From Microglena sp. YARC (taxonomy: Eukaryota > Chlorophyta > Chlorophyceae > Chlamydomonadales > Chlamydomonadaceae): a DNA stretch of 64,000 nt. The stretch lies in NCBI GenBank assembly GCA_022414725.1, contig CM039462.1, forward strand, positions 114,442,875 to 114,506,874, written 5' to 3'. Positions 10,278 to 22,515 of the stretch are shown here, piece by piece. Under the pieces are notes generated by a model. It was not told where the DNA came from. It saw nothing but the letters and a program-made list of their open reading frames with translations, and ran no database searches. The translations under genes and the position numbers were made by a program. Each line of letters opens with the position of its first letter. Positions within the stretch are counted from its first letter, which is position 1.

Positions 10278-10798
10278 AGATTTTCAGTCGCGAAGTGTTG
10301 CGCGAAATCTCCCATGACCCCCAAACTTTGACTCTCGTCCCTGATTCTGCTTGTTTCCCTTCCTTGGCCTATGCGCCTGCTTGTGATCCTACTCGAACCT
10401 TCGATCCGCTAGTGCTGGATCATGACGACAGTGCTGATTACCCCCCTGATTACAAAGCTATTAGAACCATGAACGACTACGGGAAAGCCGTTATGCATGG
10501 GATGAGTGGCCTGCACAAAGCCGTACGTGAGTGCTACCCATCCCGAAAACTCGATCATGCGCGATACATAGGCACAGGCGAGAAAAATGATATATCTAGG
10601 GCGCCTTATAATAATCACACCTCTCCTTGCCGAAATGCACCCCTGACCTCCTCCTGCTGTCCTCAATGCTGGGCTCCCCCTAACCAATCCCGCTCGAAAG
10701 AGCTCTGCCGAGAGGCATCCCCGACACCTTCCCACTGCAAGCAGTGCTGGTATCACCCTACCCAATCACCCTACCCAATCACACTAGAAACAGTGTAG
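10184..10798 (+). CDS. Open frame of unknown reality (204 codons) leading into LINE 5' repeats
   Basis: The first ~150 residues are of mixed composition (e.g. LVLDHDDSADYPPDYKAI). The last ~45 lie inside the ~108-bp tandem units at 10690-11215, so the end is repeat-derived. There is no recognised domain. It could be a 5' UTR frame of the LINE or a remnant of the sequence the LINE inserted into. Confidence 0.22.
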   Translation: MPQTATCFFEQERRVRPGFREAGNNNKKECVKIFSREVLREISHDPQTLTLVPDSACFPSLAYAPACDPTRTFDPLVLDHDDSADYPPDYKAIRTMNDYGKAVMHGMSGLHKAVRECYPSRKLDHARYIGTGEKNDISRAPYNNHTSPCRNAPLTSSCCPQCWAPPNQSRSKELCREASPTPSHCKQCWYHPTQSPYPITLETV

Positions 10799-11215
10799 AT
10801 TACCCAAACCTTGCTCGGAAGAGCTCTGCCGAGAGGCACCCCCGACACCTTCCCACTGTAAGCAGTGCTGGTATCACCCTACCCAATCCCACTGGAAACA
10901 GTGTAGATTACCCAAGCCTTGCTCGAAAGAGCTCTGCCGAGAGGCACCCCCGACACTTTCACACTGGTATCACCCTACCCAATCCCACTGGAAACAGTGT
11001 AGATTACCCAAACCTTGCTCGAAAGAGCTCTGCCGAGAGGCACCCCCAACACCTTCACACTGTAAGCAGTGCTGGTATCACCCTACCCAATCCCACTGGA
11101 AACAGTGTAGATTACCCAAACCTTGCTCGAAAGAGCTCTGCCGAGAGGCATCCCCGACACCTTCCCACTGTAAGCAGTGCTGGTATCACCCTACCCAATC
11201 CCACTGGAAACAATG
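10690..11215 (+). repeat. Five ~108-bp tandem monomers at the 5' side of the large LINE
   Basis: The anchor 'agctctgccgagaggca' recurs at about 10701, 10822, 10930, 11026 and 11134. A full unit also holds 'cttcccactgtaagcagtgc', 'ggtatcaccctacccaatc' and 'gaaacagtgtagattaccc'; the third unit has an internal deletion. Tandem monomers directly upstream of LINE ORF1 recall the promoter monomers of some L1 elements, so a promoter role is a reasonable guess but not shown. Confidence 0.75.
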
Positions 11216-11279
11216 CCGATGCCGATTAACACCCCCTCGACCCCCTGGATCCAATATATTAAGCTTACCCCAATCCAAC

Positions 11280-13857
11280 TTGCAACATTGCTGGGTTACA
11301 GGTCCTTGGCTTCTTCAGCACCTATCCAAGACGCAACAACAACGCACCTCCAGACACACCCTGGTCACTGGCCCACCAACGCGCTGGCTATCATGGCTGG
11401 ACGACCATGTGATATTATGTAGTGCTATGTCTGCTGCCCTTCTCTTGATTTCTGTATCCTTGGTGGACCAAAAAGTTATAAGAATTCTATATTTACCTCT
11501 AGGGAGAACAAATACTGCCCCAACCTGGCCTACTCTCCCTTGCGATATCCTTACCCGCGCTTATGCTACCTTGATTGAAATCTTGGCAGACCAAATAGTT
11601 CTTAGAAGTATCTCTGCCCATTTTGGTGTATATATGAGACCCAGCGTGGGACCTCAAGTTGTAACTGAGGGCACTACCCCCCAGTACCACACCACTATTA
11701 TAGCCGGTAACTTGACCTTGCTCCGGGATACGCGGATCTGGTGGCTCCTTTGGATCATTCCTACATGGCTACACTGGATGGCTTTCTGGATTTGTTCTCG
11801 GCACACAAAAAATAAAGAACGTTTCCTCACCCCCACTTGTATTAGGGACAGACTTATTCAAAAATACGCATTCAATGCCTATCTCCAGCCCCCCCGGGAC
11901 CCGACATGCAGGGGAGGAAAGCGCACCCCCCCTCACCAAGGCCAGTCCACAATCCCGGCCCTAAGCACTATCCTACCATACATTGAAAACAAATTTTAAG
12001 CCACTGCCAAGTGCACGCCATCAATGCCTACCTAGGTTGACCACAATCAATGCAGGGAAAATTTTCAATGCAGGGGAGAGACACCACCAAATACTCAAAG
12101 CAACCCGTAGCGACCTGGGTGTTAGGCCGCTCCACTTCACCTCAGCGGGAAATTTTTCAAATTTGCTGATGCAGGCCTACATGCACACTGAATGCCCCCA
12201 GATGGGCATACTCCACCAAATTGCACAACCCGATTATAATCCTGAACACACCAATCCCCACAACCTTTCCTCTGATGAATCCTACAACTTTGGGATCCTA
12301 CCTGGTAGCAGCAAAAAACAAATCCTTGAACGTCTACAAGGACACAATAAATGTATCTTGCACTTTACCACCCCCCTCCCAGCCGCATATGGACATGCCG
12401 GCTGTCTCAAACAATATCATAACACCTGGTACTGGATAGACTCAGAAAACCTCTCGCCAATCCCCTTGGATTCCACACCGGGCGCCTGGCAGGCCATATA
12501 TGGGCAAATCCTCATCCTTAAAGATGAGAGCGCAGACATGAGGTTTTTGGACCCCCAATTCCAGCTTGGAAATGTGTCGGCTGTTACCAAAGATACAACC
12601 CCTCCGAACCCAATGCCTACGCTAACCAACATGGAATATAGCATGATGGAGGACGCCAGCTCACCCCAACGCACCTCCCCCCCAAACACACGAATGGACT
12701 GCGACATGGGAGATGTTGCCTTAGACCCACCCCCGGCCCTGAGTGCTATCCTACCGTACATTGAGAAACAAATTCGATGCCACTGCCAAGTGCACGCCAT
12801 CAATGCCTATCTCGGTGGACCATATGTCGACACAGAAAATATATTCAAATTTGGGGAGAGACATCACCGGATACTCAAGGCAACCCGTAATGACCTGTGT
12901 GTTTGGCCTAACCACTTCATCCATCGCAGGGGGAATTTTACTAATATGCTGATGCAGGCCTACATGCACACCGAATGCCCCCAGATGGGAATACTTCACA
13001 AAATCGTACAACCTGATTACAATCCGGAACATCCAAACCCGCACGACCTTATCCCTCATGAACCCTACAACCTTGGGATCCTACCCGGCAGTAGCATAGA
13101 CCAAATCCTCCAACGTCTGCAAGGACACAGTAAATGTATCTTGCACTTTACCACCCCCCTCCCAATCGCCTATAAACATGCTGGTTGTCTAAAAAAATAC
13201 CATAACATCTGGTATTGGATAGACTCAGAAAACCTCTCGCCAATCCCCTTGGAATCCTGGCAGGCCCTATATGGGAACAACTTCATCCTTAAAAAAGAGA
13301 GCGCAGACATGAGGTTTTTGGACCCCCAATACCATCTTGACGTTGCGACGATGGATACTATAGACACAACCCCTACTACAACTCCTACAAAACCCATGCC
13401 TCCACAACCCAACATGGAAGATACCATGATGAAGGACGCCAGCCCGCCCGATCGCACATCCCCCCCCAACACGCAAATGGACTGCGATGCAGAAGATGCT
13501 GCCCCTTCAACTGTCACCAACCTGAAAAAACGTGGTAACACAGAGCACCCCCCCACCACAAAAAATATCAGGCACCCCAACAAGCATCTGAAACACTCGC
13601 ATAACCTGGGCCCCAACATTAAACTCAAACAAATACCAATCCACAACTTTTCCCCCCCCCACCTCTACCACCACCAATTCCAAGGGAGCCCCCCCCCCAA
13701 CAGGCTAAGAAGCTCAAACAAACATGCTTTAAACCAACCATTCCTTTTACCCCTAAGGATAATGGACCTGCCCAACAACCCACCCACCATGCCCAGTCAC
13801 CCCAAGACTACTACATGGATAACATACATTTTCTACTCCTCAACTGCAGAGGGCTGA
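11280..13857 (+). pseudogene. LINE ORF1 with tandemly duplicated C-H-D (Josephin-like) protease domains
   Basis: Open from 11280 (first phase) and from 11983 to the stop at 13857 (second phase); two 1-nt deletions near 11990 and 12050 account for the shift. Two ~235-residue repeats follow each other, each with ALS[TA]ILPYIE, GERHH[QR]ILKATR, LMQAYMHTECPQMGILH, ILPGSS, HFTTPLP and WYWIDSENLSPIPL. In repeat 2, numbered from 11983, the triad candidates are C268 (CQVHAIN), H399 (KHAGC) and D414 (YWIDS). C-x2-H-x2-N and the 15-residue His-to-Asp spacing match the Josephin papain-like fold. Repeat 1 keeps His and Asp, but the deletions put its Cys codon out of frame. The C-terminus is basic and Pro-rich. 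It overlaps the ORF2 start by 43 nt. 11280-11850 is not recognised. Confidence 0.65.
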
Positions 13858-16800
13858 GGAGCTCCTGGGAGCTAATCCTCAATCACATCCTAGACCACAA
13901 ACCAGATGTGGCTATTCTTACAGAAACCAAACTGCTCTCCTGCCTCTCCTTCATCCAATTCATCAAGAAGGAACTACCCCAATACTCCCTTCACCACAGT
14001 AGTGTGGCCAAAACCCCGGACAACAACCACGGTAAAGGAGGGGTCATAATCCTCACCCACAAGCAATTAGGCCCCCCCGTCCACCATGAAGTCAATGCAG
14101 ACCTGGCTGGTTGCCTGGTGCACATCACCTTCGGCTCAACCACCCCAACTCCTACACACATCATAGGCGTCTACATGCCCCATGACCAACCCCAACAACG
14201 GCAAGCCGCCTATACATACATCGGGACTCACACCAAAAAGCCCAATCACACCACACTCTGTGGAGGGGATTGGAATGCAACCCTCTTTCTCTCGGATAGA
14301 TCTACCCACGCCACTTCCCACACAGACCAACATCACATATCTATGTGCTCCCAACTCAACCTCCACCCCACCAACCCTTTCACTAGAGCACCCACCTTCC
14401 ATTGCTACCAGGAAGGCAACCTTGAGCACCACAGCAGAATCGATGACATCCTCATCTCCCCTTGCCCCAACCCCCTCCACCCCCATACTAGTGAAAAGAC
14501 CAGGGAGGTCGGAGGATACCTAGACCACATGGCCCTTCACCAAATTATCCCCCCTATTTACCTTCCCATACCCCTGACTTTGACTGACACCCCCCCTCCT
14601 AGACCCCAACAACTAGTCACCCCCGTCAGCAAGGCCTCCATGAACGCCACTAGAAAGGCCATTGAAGAATCGCACACTAACTTCTTCATGGAACACACCC
14701 AAACCATCAGGGACTGGTGGGACCAGGCCACCAACCTCATAGGAGACAATTCCCTTCCATCCCACCTCCACCAAGTCAAACACACTCTCCTTGCAAAAGG
14801 ATTAGACCTCGACCATCTCAGCAACCAGATTATGGAACCTATTAGGATGGCCCTCACCACTATGTTTGAAACCTGCCCTACCAGGAACCAAATCCCAGGG
14901 CACTTCCTTGACAGAAAGAAGAGCAAAGCCCACGCCAAAATCAACTCCCATATCCAACAGCTTAAGACGTACAGGAAACTCCTAACCACCGACCCCAACT
15001 CCTATCACACCGCCCATTCTACTCTCCTAGAAACATGCCATAACCATCCTAACACCCTCACCCATATCCAGCTTGCCTCAGACCATGCCTCCCTCTTGGC
15101 TGCAATCAATATATCCCTCGATGAGGCCCTCCCTGCCCTCCGGAGAATTCTCACGAACAGCAGACAAACAGCTACCGCCACTGGCAAAGCAGCCTTCATG
15201 ACCCAACTATCCAACAAACCTAAACAAGCCCACAGAAACATCTTCAAAACCTCTGATAATCCGACGTCACCCCAGACCCCCCAAGACCCCACCACTGGCC
15301 AACACAAAACGTCCACTAATGACCTCCTGGACATCTTGGGGGAGCACATGGGACACATGATGGCCCCCCCTCACCACACGTGCACCGGCAAATACGTACC
15401 CCAGGACAGACAGACCGCCCCCCCTCCATGGGCCTCCCTGCTAGACACATTCTCCCTAGAAACCAAGGCCCAACCCCACCAACACTCCAACCCCATCCTA
15501 CCCTACCTCATGGAGTTCTCTAATTACCAAACATGCATCCAACACGTAGCAAAAAGCAAACAGGCTGGCCCAGACGGAATCCCCAATGAACTACTAACCT
15601 GCCTCCCCTGGTCTTGGCACCAAACCATACACAAAATGTTTGGGCTTATGTGGATCACCGGCTACACCCCCATTTGCTGGAAGACCTCCAACACCATCAT
15701 GCTTTACAAGAAAGGAGACCCCACACAAGCCAACCACTACAGACCTATTGGCCTCAACAACACGATGGGTAAATTGTGGACTAACATGGTTACAACAGTG
15801 ATGTCCAAATACTTGGACCAATACCAAGTCCTCAGTGACTCCCAAGAGGGATTCAGACAGAACAGAAGCACCCATAGGCAGCTCACCCACCTCCTACATG
15901 ACATCGAGGATGCGGCCCACTCAAAAAGAGACCTGCTTGCTGCCTACTTTGACTTCTCATCTGCCTTTAATATGGTGGACCATGACAAGCTGCTCCAAAC
16001 TATGTATGACCTTGGAATACCGGTAGATGTCATTGAAACAGTGAAAGGAATTTACAACGGGGCTACCACCCACATGTACCTCAACAACACCCAAGGCAAA
16101 CCAATTCAAATCACAAGAGGCACCATCCAAGGTGACACCCTCTCCCCCCTACTCTTCATCATCTTCATCGAACCTCTCCTCAGATGGCTACAAGCCGGGG
16201 GCAGAGGATACAAGCAAGGCATAACATCAACATCCAATACTGACCAAGATAAAACAGGTAGCCTAGGATATGCTGATGACACCAGTGTGGTCACTAACAC
16301 AGCAGACAACCTCAAGGTACAATGCCTTAAAGTGCGAAAATTCAGTACTTGGTCTGGGATTCCTCTTAACGGGGGTAAATGCATGATCACTGGCATATTG
16401 CATGGCTCCCACCCCAAGGATCCCACCAACCACAAGGCCCTAACCAAACTTCTCGACAACACCATCCTCATTAACGACACATGGGCTACATACCTCCCCC
16501 CCAATGAACCATACAAGTATCTAGGGGTGCCGGTTAGCCCCACCCTAAACTGGAGACCCCTCATGAAACAAGCCCTGGCCCTCATACATAGTAAAGGACA
16601 CCAAATCCTCACCACTGCCAAACTGAAAGGCGCCACCCCTCTCCAATGTCTCAGACTCATCACCACGTGTATTAAACCTGCCATCACCTACCCTATGACT
16701 GTAGCACCCTACAGCTACTCGGATACAGGCATCTTAGACAAGGCCATATGGACCCTGGCTAAAACATGCTGTGACCTACACCCCTCATTCCCAACTGCTA

Positions 16801-18107
16801 GTGTCTGCCTCCCCTTGGGACAGGCAGGATTGGGCATCCCCTCCCTAATGGTGGACTATGCTCAAATTACAGCAGCCCACCTCACTAGGTCCCTCAACGA
16901 CACGGGGAAACTAGGCAGGCTCACTACAGCCCTCCTCCACAAAGAAGCTGCTATGCTCCAGGGTATGGATCCTCTTACCTTGCCCAGCCACACACTTCAA
17001 TACTTTACCTTGGCCAGGCAAATGCACATCCTCAAAAGAGCCTCCATCCAAATCCATATGGAGGATGAAACCCTACTCAACCCCCTTCAAGACTCCCTCC
17101 CGGACTTACCCCAACACACCATTCCCCCCAACCTTCTCAAAACCCTCATCCCCTTGGGCATTACTTCCCTAGCTGACATTGTGAGCCCTGATGGGACCAC
17201 AATCATCCCATCCAATACCCTCTCGCACACCTATGGCACCAGAGTCTCCACTAGGCATAAAGTTGCCCTCAACAGACTCAGCCTACACCTGTGCTCTCCA
17301 CCCCCACCTGGAAGCCCACCTCAACCCTACTCCTGCCACAGCCCCCTGCCCTTGGCATCGAGGACCCTCCCCATCCACATACGCATCCCCCAACGGCACA
17401 TTACCAAGTTCTCCACATATACTATCAGCCACCACCTTAACAACTGGGACACCGCCCCCATACTGCCCCGACCCTTGACCCCCAATGCCGGCATCCTTAC
17501 CCCAACCATAACACAGCCCCCCACGCATAATATTGAGGAGATCCCTGCCTCCAATGCACACTTGTGGTGGGCCAGAGAGTCCTATCTTCACCCCACCAAG
17601 TATGCTCAAGCCTGGAGCACTGACCCCAAGATTGCTTGGACTGCCAGAATGCAATTCATCAGAAATGACACCCACAAATGTACTGACGCCTCCTACTACA
17701 AACACCACACCATCCGTAAGAACAGCTCCCCCGACGACCTGGTGCATGCTGTCTCTACCCCAGACCTTCTTGCTCCCCCAACCCCAGCCAAGCTCCTCCA
17801 CCTCCTATATGGAAACCAACACAGCCTGACCCACCTCCTGGGCTTCAGAGCCCAAAAGAGGAAGGCTAACGAACCTCGAGAAACCCCCCATCACAGATAT
17901 TGGAGGGTCCAGAAAGCCCCATGCACCATTCTCTGCCACCATCTCCCTTGTTACATATCTGCTGGCCTCCCCGTGCATTCCCACACCTATTCCTCTGCCA
18001 CCTCCATTGTGGTTACTTGGTCCCCCGTTCCATCTCACAGAGGAACAAATCACCCTGCTGGTTGGTCCCACCAGATTTCAGGAACTCCTCCATGCCTACA
18101 ACACTGA
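13815..18107 (+). pseudogene. LINE ORF2, 5' part: AP-like endonuclease and reverse transcriptase
   Basis: The ATG at 13815 lies inside the ORF1 end. Residues 1-240 form an exonuclease-endonuclease-phosphatase domain: N10 (NCRG), E37 (LTETK), D152/N154 (GGDWNA) and D237-H238 (YLDHMAL), all catalytic positions present. The reverse transcriptase spans about residues 570-920: AGPDGIPNELL, the finger motif YKKGDP..NHYRPIGL, FRQNRSTHRQL, first catalytic Asp D713 (AYFDFSSAFN), GTIQGDTLSPLLF, YADD at 819-822 and YLGVPVS. The thumb and a Thr/Pro-rich connector follow. The meaningful frame appears to be lost near 17900, where another phase takes over; the formal stop is at 18107. Product role: nick target DNA and copy the LINE RNA. 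Confidence 0.88.
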
Positions 18108-19241
18108 AACTACCCCCAAAGCCCCCCCCCCCTCCATTCCAGCCAGACAAGACCTCCACCTCACTAACCTCCAACAACAAGGACAGTGGGCGGAGGGAGG
18201 AGAGTTTGATGCCAAATGGTACAGCGAACTCAGGCAAAACCTCATCATTAACACGGCAGACCACAACCCAGACTGGGATATCCACCCCCCGGCAAATACC
18301 ACATACAGGCTGGTACACTGAATGACAGGTACCACCACCTTCCTCCCCAACTCAACAACGGAGACACCACCTACATCTACTCACCAACAGGCCAATGTGT
18401 CGGTCATATACCCCTCTCCCAACTCCACCTCCTCCACCACAGATACCATACCACCAAGGCACACTCTCTCCCCACCTCTGGACCCTCCACAGCACAGGAA
18501 CCTTCGCTGGAGACGTAGCCACCCTCCTATCACAGCACAAAGACACTACCATCTCCAATGTCTCCCCTGCCATACACAAAGCTATGTCCACCCTGGGGAT
18601 GACAACGGACCTTGACACATCACCCCTCCTAATGAGTCCCCACCTCCCCATGGGCAACACCCCCACCCCCATTGGCCAACTGTTTGGCTTAGGACCCCAC
18701 TGCTACACCCAACCTTGGTACGGGGGAAACACACACCTCACCAGCCAGAACCCTGAAGAGGCCCACAAGGCTGTTCGATGGGCACTAGGCAGTGCCATAC
18801 ATGCTCACACCCTAGATATTCCCGCGTGCACCATCCTCTTGGTCCCACACAAACCCACATATGCCCATAACGCCCTCCTAAATCACCCATGGGCTATGGA
18901 ACTAGCCACTCTGCCTCCCAAGGCAAAATCCCTCACCCCCTCCCTAATCTGGACGGGGGGCAAACTCACCCCTGCCAAGAGACACAGAGGAACCTACAAA
19001 CTCATTGCCATCTCAAACCCAGCTGGCCATGCCAAGTACCCCCACAACCCACCCACCACATGGGCCCAAACCATGAGGGACATGGGGGCCACTTCCATCC
19101 CCCGACCAGGTCCCCCCCCCTCCCAACTGGGCCTTCCTACCACCCACCTACCCAAGGCACTTAGCTCCCTCCTTAAGACCTGGGCACAACAACCCACCCC
19201 ATGCAGATAGACCCCACGCCCATAACACCCCCCGTGCTCAC
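17900..19241 (+). pseudogene. LINE ORF2, middle connector (frameshifted)
   Basis: Coding sense continues first in the phase open to 18321 (LTEEQITLLVGPTRFQELLH..., FDAKWYSELRQNLII) and then in the phase open at 18395-19210. The latter has AHKAVRWALGSAIHAHTLDI, PACTILLVPHKPTYAHNALL and ELATLPPKAKSL. The pattern of a hydrophobic strand ending in P-H-K followed by 'L..HP....L..LP' is vaguely like some adenine methyltransferases, but no catalytic NPPF/DPPY motif is present, so I do not name it. At least two indels separate it from the RT and RNase H frames. Confidence 0.6.
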
Positions 19242-20327
19242 GTGCACACATGCTATCCTACAAGCACCAGCCTCGCTCTATACACAGATGGAAGTGCCAT
19301 CATAGACAAAGACGGCGTCCTACGCCTAGGGGCAGGCGTATACTCCCCCAGGGCCGCTGCACGTTGCCTCCGCATAGACCCTGGCGGACAGGGCATCACT
19401 GCCGACATCAATCGCGCCGAACTCGTGGCAATCCAACAAGCACTCATACACTCCGAAATAGATGAAGAACTCACCATCTACTCCGACAGCTTATGCTCCT
19501 TGCAGCTTATTAACCTGCACATTTACCATCCCAGCAGGACCCGGGAAAACAAACATCGCGACCTCCTGCAAGACATCGCCATCCACATTATCAACAGACA
19601 CAACGCTGCTGCTACCACACGCCTGCTTAAGGTCCGATCTCACTCAGGAATCGTAGGGAATGACGAGGCAGACACGCTCGCGAAAGAAGCGACGACAGGA
19701 TATAATGTAATTGGACCAATTAAAGCAGGGGAACATGCGCACCTCAACATGCATTGGCCGTCTGTCCAGCCCCCCAAATCTATTAATGGGGACCAGCCCC
19801 CCCGGCACTCGGCCAACAATCTCACCAAGGGTATCAAGGCTAACCTCCCCACACCCCTGCACACCGGGCATGCCAACACCACGGGCATATACTCCTCCAT
19901 GTGGGAGCAAGCTAACCCCTTCCTCCTCCCTCAGGCTAGTAATCGTTTCTGGCAATCCACCGACATCAAATGGTGGCAAAAAATACAAATCCACAAGGCT
20001 AGGTGGGGACGCTTATGGACTAGGAAACTGGCGTACAGATACAAACGCCCCTATGGTACCAGCACTAGCCCCCCCTCTGATGATAACTGCCCTCTTTGTC
20101 GCAAAGCACAGGACGGAGCTGGCCATATTCTTGCTGGGTGCAGCCACCCTGTCTTCAAAGGAATGTATATTAACAGACATAATAAGGCGGTCCAACTCAT
20201 CCAAAAGGCAGTAGCCAAAGGAGCTCTGGGGGCTCTCCCCATGTACATGGATGCAGGCACTTGTGAAGCGACCTCCGACATTCCCACGAGACCCCCAACC
20301 ACCCTCAAACCCCCTGATCTTCCCTAA
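19242..20327 (+). pseudogene. LINE ORF2: RNase H domain and CCHC zinc finger
   Basis: RNase H type I has all key residues, counted from 19242: D16 (LYTDGSA), E60 (RAELVAI), D82 (YSDSLC), H134 (RSHSG) and D144 (GNDEADTLAKEA). Its role is removal of the RNA strand during element replication. After a variable stretch, CPLCRKAQDGAGHILAGC gives a C-x2-C-x8-H-x4-C finger, which in RLE-type LINEs sits just before the endonuclease. A TAA at 20325 interrupts; the frame continues unchanged into the restriction-like endonuclease, so this is a single nonsense mutation. Confidence 0.85.
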
Positions 20328-20602
20328 GCCACATGGGATAAATACAGGCCTGATCTCCTCCTCATTGACGACAAATCCAAAACAAGAAAAGCCTACCTAG
20401 TTGAACTGGGCTACTGCTCAGACACTAACCACCAAATCAAATTCCAGGAAAAGAGCGTTCAGCATAAGGAGCTCCAACGTATCCTTCAACAACAAGGATT
20501 CCTTGTACACTACCTAGTCTTCACCATAGGTACCACTGGTACCATACCAATCACAACTATTACCAATCTCTCCACCTTAGGGATCAGTCGCGAACACGTA
20601 GA

Positions 20603-20940
20603 TATCAGCATGAATAGCGGTGCTCTCGCTTGTTTTATGTCTTGGTGACTCCTTATGTACTCCCTTAGAACTATCGGTCCTGACAGTACTATGTCAGCTT
20701 CCCGTAGACTGTGTCATTCTTCATGACACTGTGACGACTTCCTGTTGACTGTGTCATCGGTTATTCTGACACGCGCTGTCTAGCCTGTACCCTGATCAGG
20801 TTCCAGGCTACCGCCCCCTTTCCTCCACTGGTGCCCCTTAATGGGTCTCCTGTGCTTGTAACTTATTCTCGTCTCCGCATTTATAGATTGGCGTGCTGCA
20901 CACACAAAGTCCACTCTCCGGAGTGTTATCCAAGCTGATA
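20603..20940 (+). repeat. 5' LTR
   Basis: 338 bp, bounded by the inverted ends TATCAGC...GCTGATA. Identical to 24611-24948 except for about one substitution ('cggttattctg' here, 'cggttcttctg' there). Confidence 0.93.
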
Positions 20941-22326
20941 GGTTATACGGCCCTTTATTTACTACCACTGCTTTGCGATGCAACTTCCGCGAGGACCTCC
21001 CGCCATTTTGAGAAACTCCATGACATGGATGGTCTTTCCTGGACGCGCGGGATGCGCAGTATCATTCTCAGCGATGGCTGCGACCAATCCTTCCAACGGA
21101 GGAACGGCTCCTCTTGATGATTGGCTAGACGTTTGTGCACCAGCTGCCTCTGCTAGCGGTCATGAGAGTCCTTCCGCCATCGTGGAAGTAACCCCCCCCC
21201 GGTCATTCCTCCATCTTCTCTTCTTTTTCCTCCCCTGCCGTCTGTCGCCTCCTCCCGTCTGTCGTAGATGACTGTGACGTGCAGACTCAAGTCGGCGACT
21301 AGCCTGGACATCGGTGGAGATACCCCGTCTTCGTCTGCTCGCGTCCTTGACGTCGCTAACCTTTCTCCGGTGTTTGAGGCTCTGCCTGCATACCGGAGGT
21401 TGCCAAGCCGACCAAGCTCCCTGCTGATGTCTACGTCGTCTTTCCCCCCTTTGCTCTGCCCAGCCGACGGTCGGCTCCTGGCATGAGCTTGCGCTCTAGT
21501 GGCTCTGTGCTACCTTCTGGAGAAATTTTTCGATCAAACTGGCGGATCGCCGGCACTGCCGTAGGGTTCGCCAGAGGAGGACGACCTACGCGTCTGGACC
21601 TGGAGATTCTGGAGGTGGTAGGAAGCAGGGGGGTATGGTCAGCACCACTACGGGTGCTGCTCCCTCTACCCCCCAACCGGGTGAGTCGAGCGATAGAGGG
21701 GGGGGACTTGAGATTGACTGATCATCGACGGCGGGATATTAGGACCTTTACATGCCTCGGCTCTGCTCTTCGCATCCTAGCGATAAATTTTCGAATTCTG
21801 CCCTTGCGATTTGCGATTTTCTGCCATTGGTGCGATTTTCTGCACCAGGTGCGACTTGCTGCACTGTCATTCTCGTCTCCTTTTTCCCTTGCCTCAAATC
21901 TCGACTTCGACCTAACGCTTCCCCACCTTCTGTGATCCCAGGTCTCGCAGCGCCGGACTTCGCCCATGCCACAGGCCGCAGTGGACGCCGTCCTGGCCCT
22001 AGTCCAGCGGCCGTGGAGGATCTTTGGCATGATATCTTGGTGGATATTTTTCTCTCTTAGGCTCCTTGTGACCCCTGGGTGCGTTCCGTGGTTCGTCAGA
22101 GGTTACCACTTTGTCTTCCCGTGCCCCTGGTTCCCCCCTTAGGTGTATGCCTTAGCTACGTGAGTTAGGGTTCAAGTGTTTGAGTTCTGATAGGGCTTAG
22201 GAATTTTTAGTTAAGTGGTATAGAGGCATGGTTGATCTCGATTAGTTGGGGCATGCATGAGTTGTTGATGATGACACTGCTCAGCATGGTGCTAGTGTGT
22301 TATCTTTGCAATCGCGTGTTCATCTA

Positions 22327-22515
22327 GGGAGACAAGACTCCTTCGGAGCTTTTCTTTGGGGTTGCACCTGATGTGTCGTTGTTGCGTTTGTTTGGTTGCC
22401 CTTGCTATGTAATCTTAGTATTGGGCAGTCACGCAACAAGCTAGTTAGAAAGGCATTATTTGGTAGACTGGTTGGGTATTCCCTGGTGAGTAAGGGTTAT
22501 TATATTGGGGTTTCC
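22327..22515 (+). pseudogene. Copia integrase C-terminal remnant
   Basis: One phase reads DKTPSELFFGVAPDVSLLRL then FGCPCYV, the conserved copia integrase segment (KTPYELW..KP.....RVFGC). It stops at about 22443. Another phase continues with RNKLVRKALFGRLVGYSLVS then KGYYIGV, the following 'K....FVGYS...KGYR' motif. The frameshift and surrounding stops show decay. The rest of gag-pol is not recognisable, apart from weak open stretches near 21268-21935 and 22654-23127. Confidence 0.75.
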
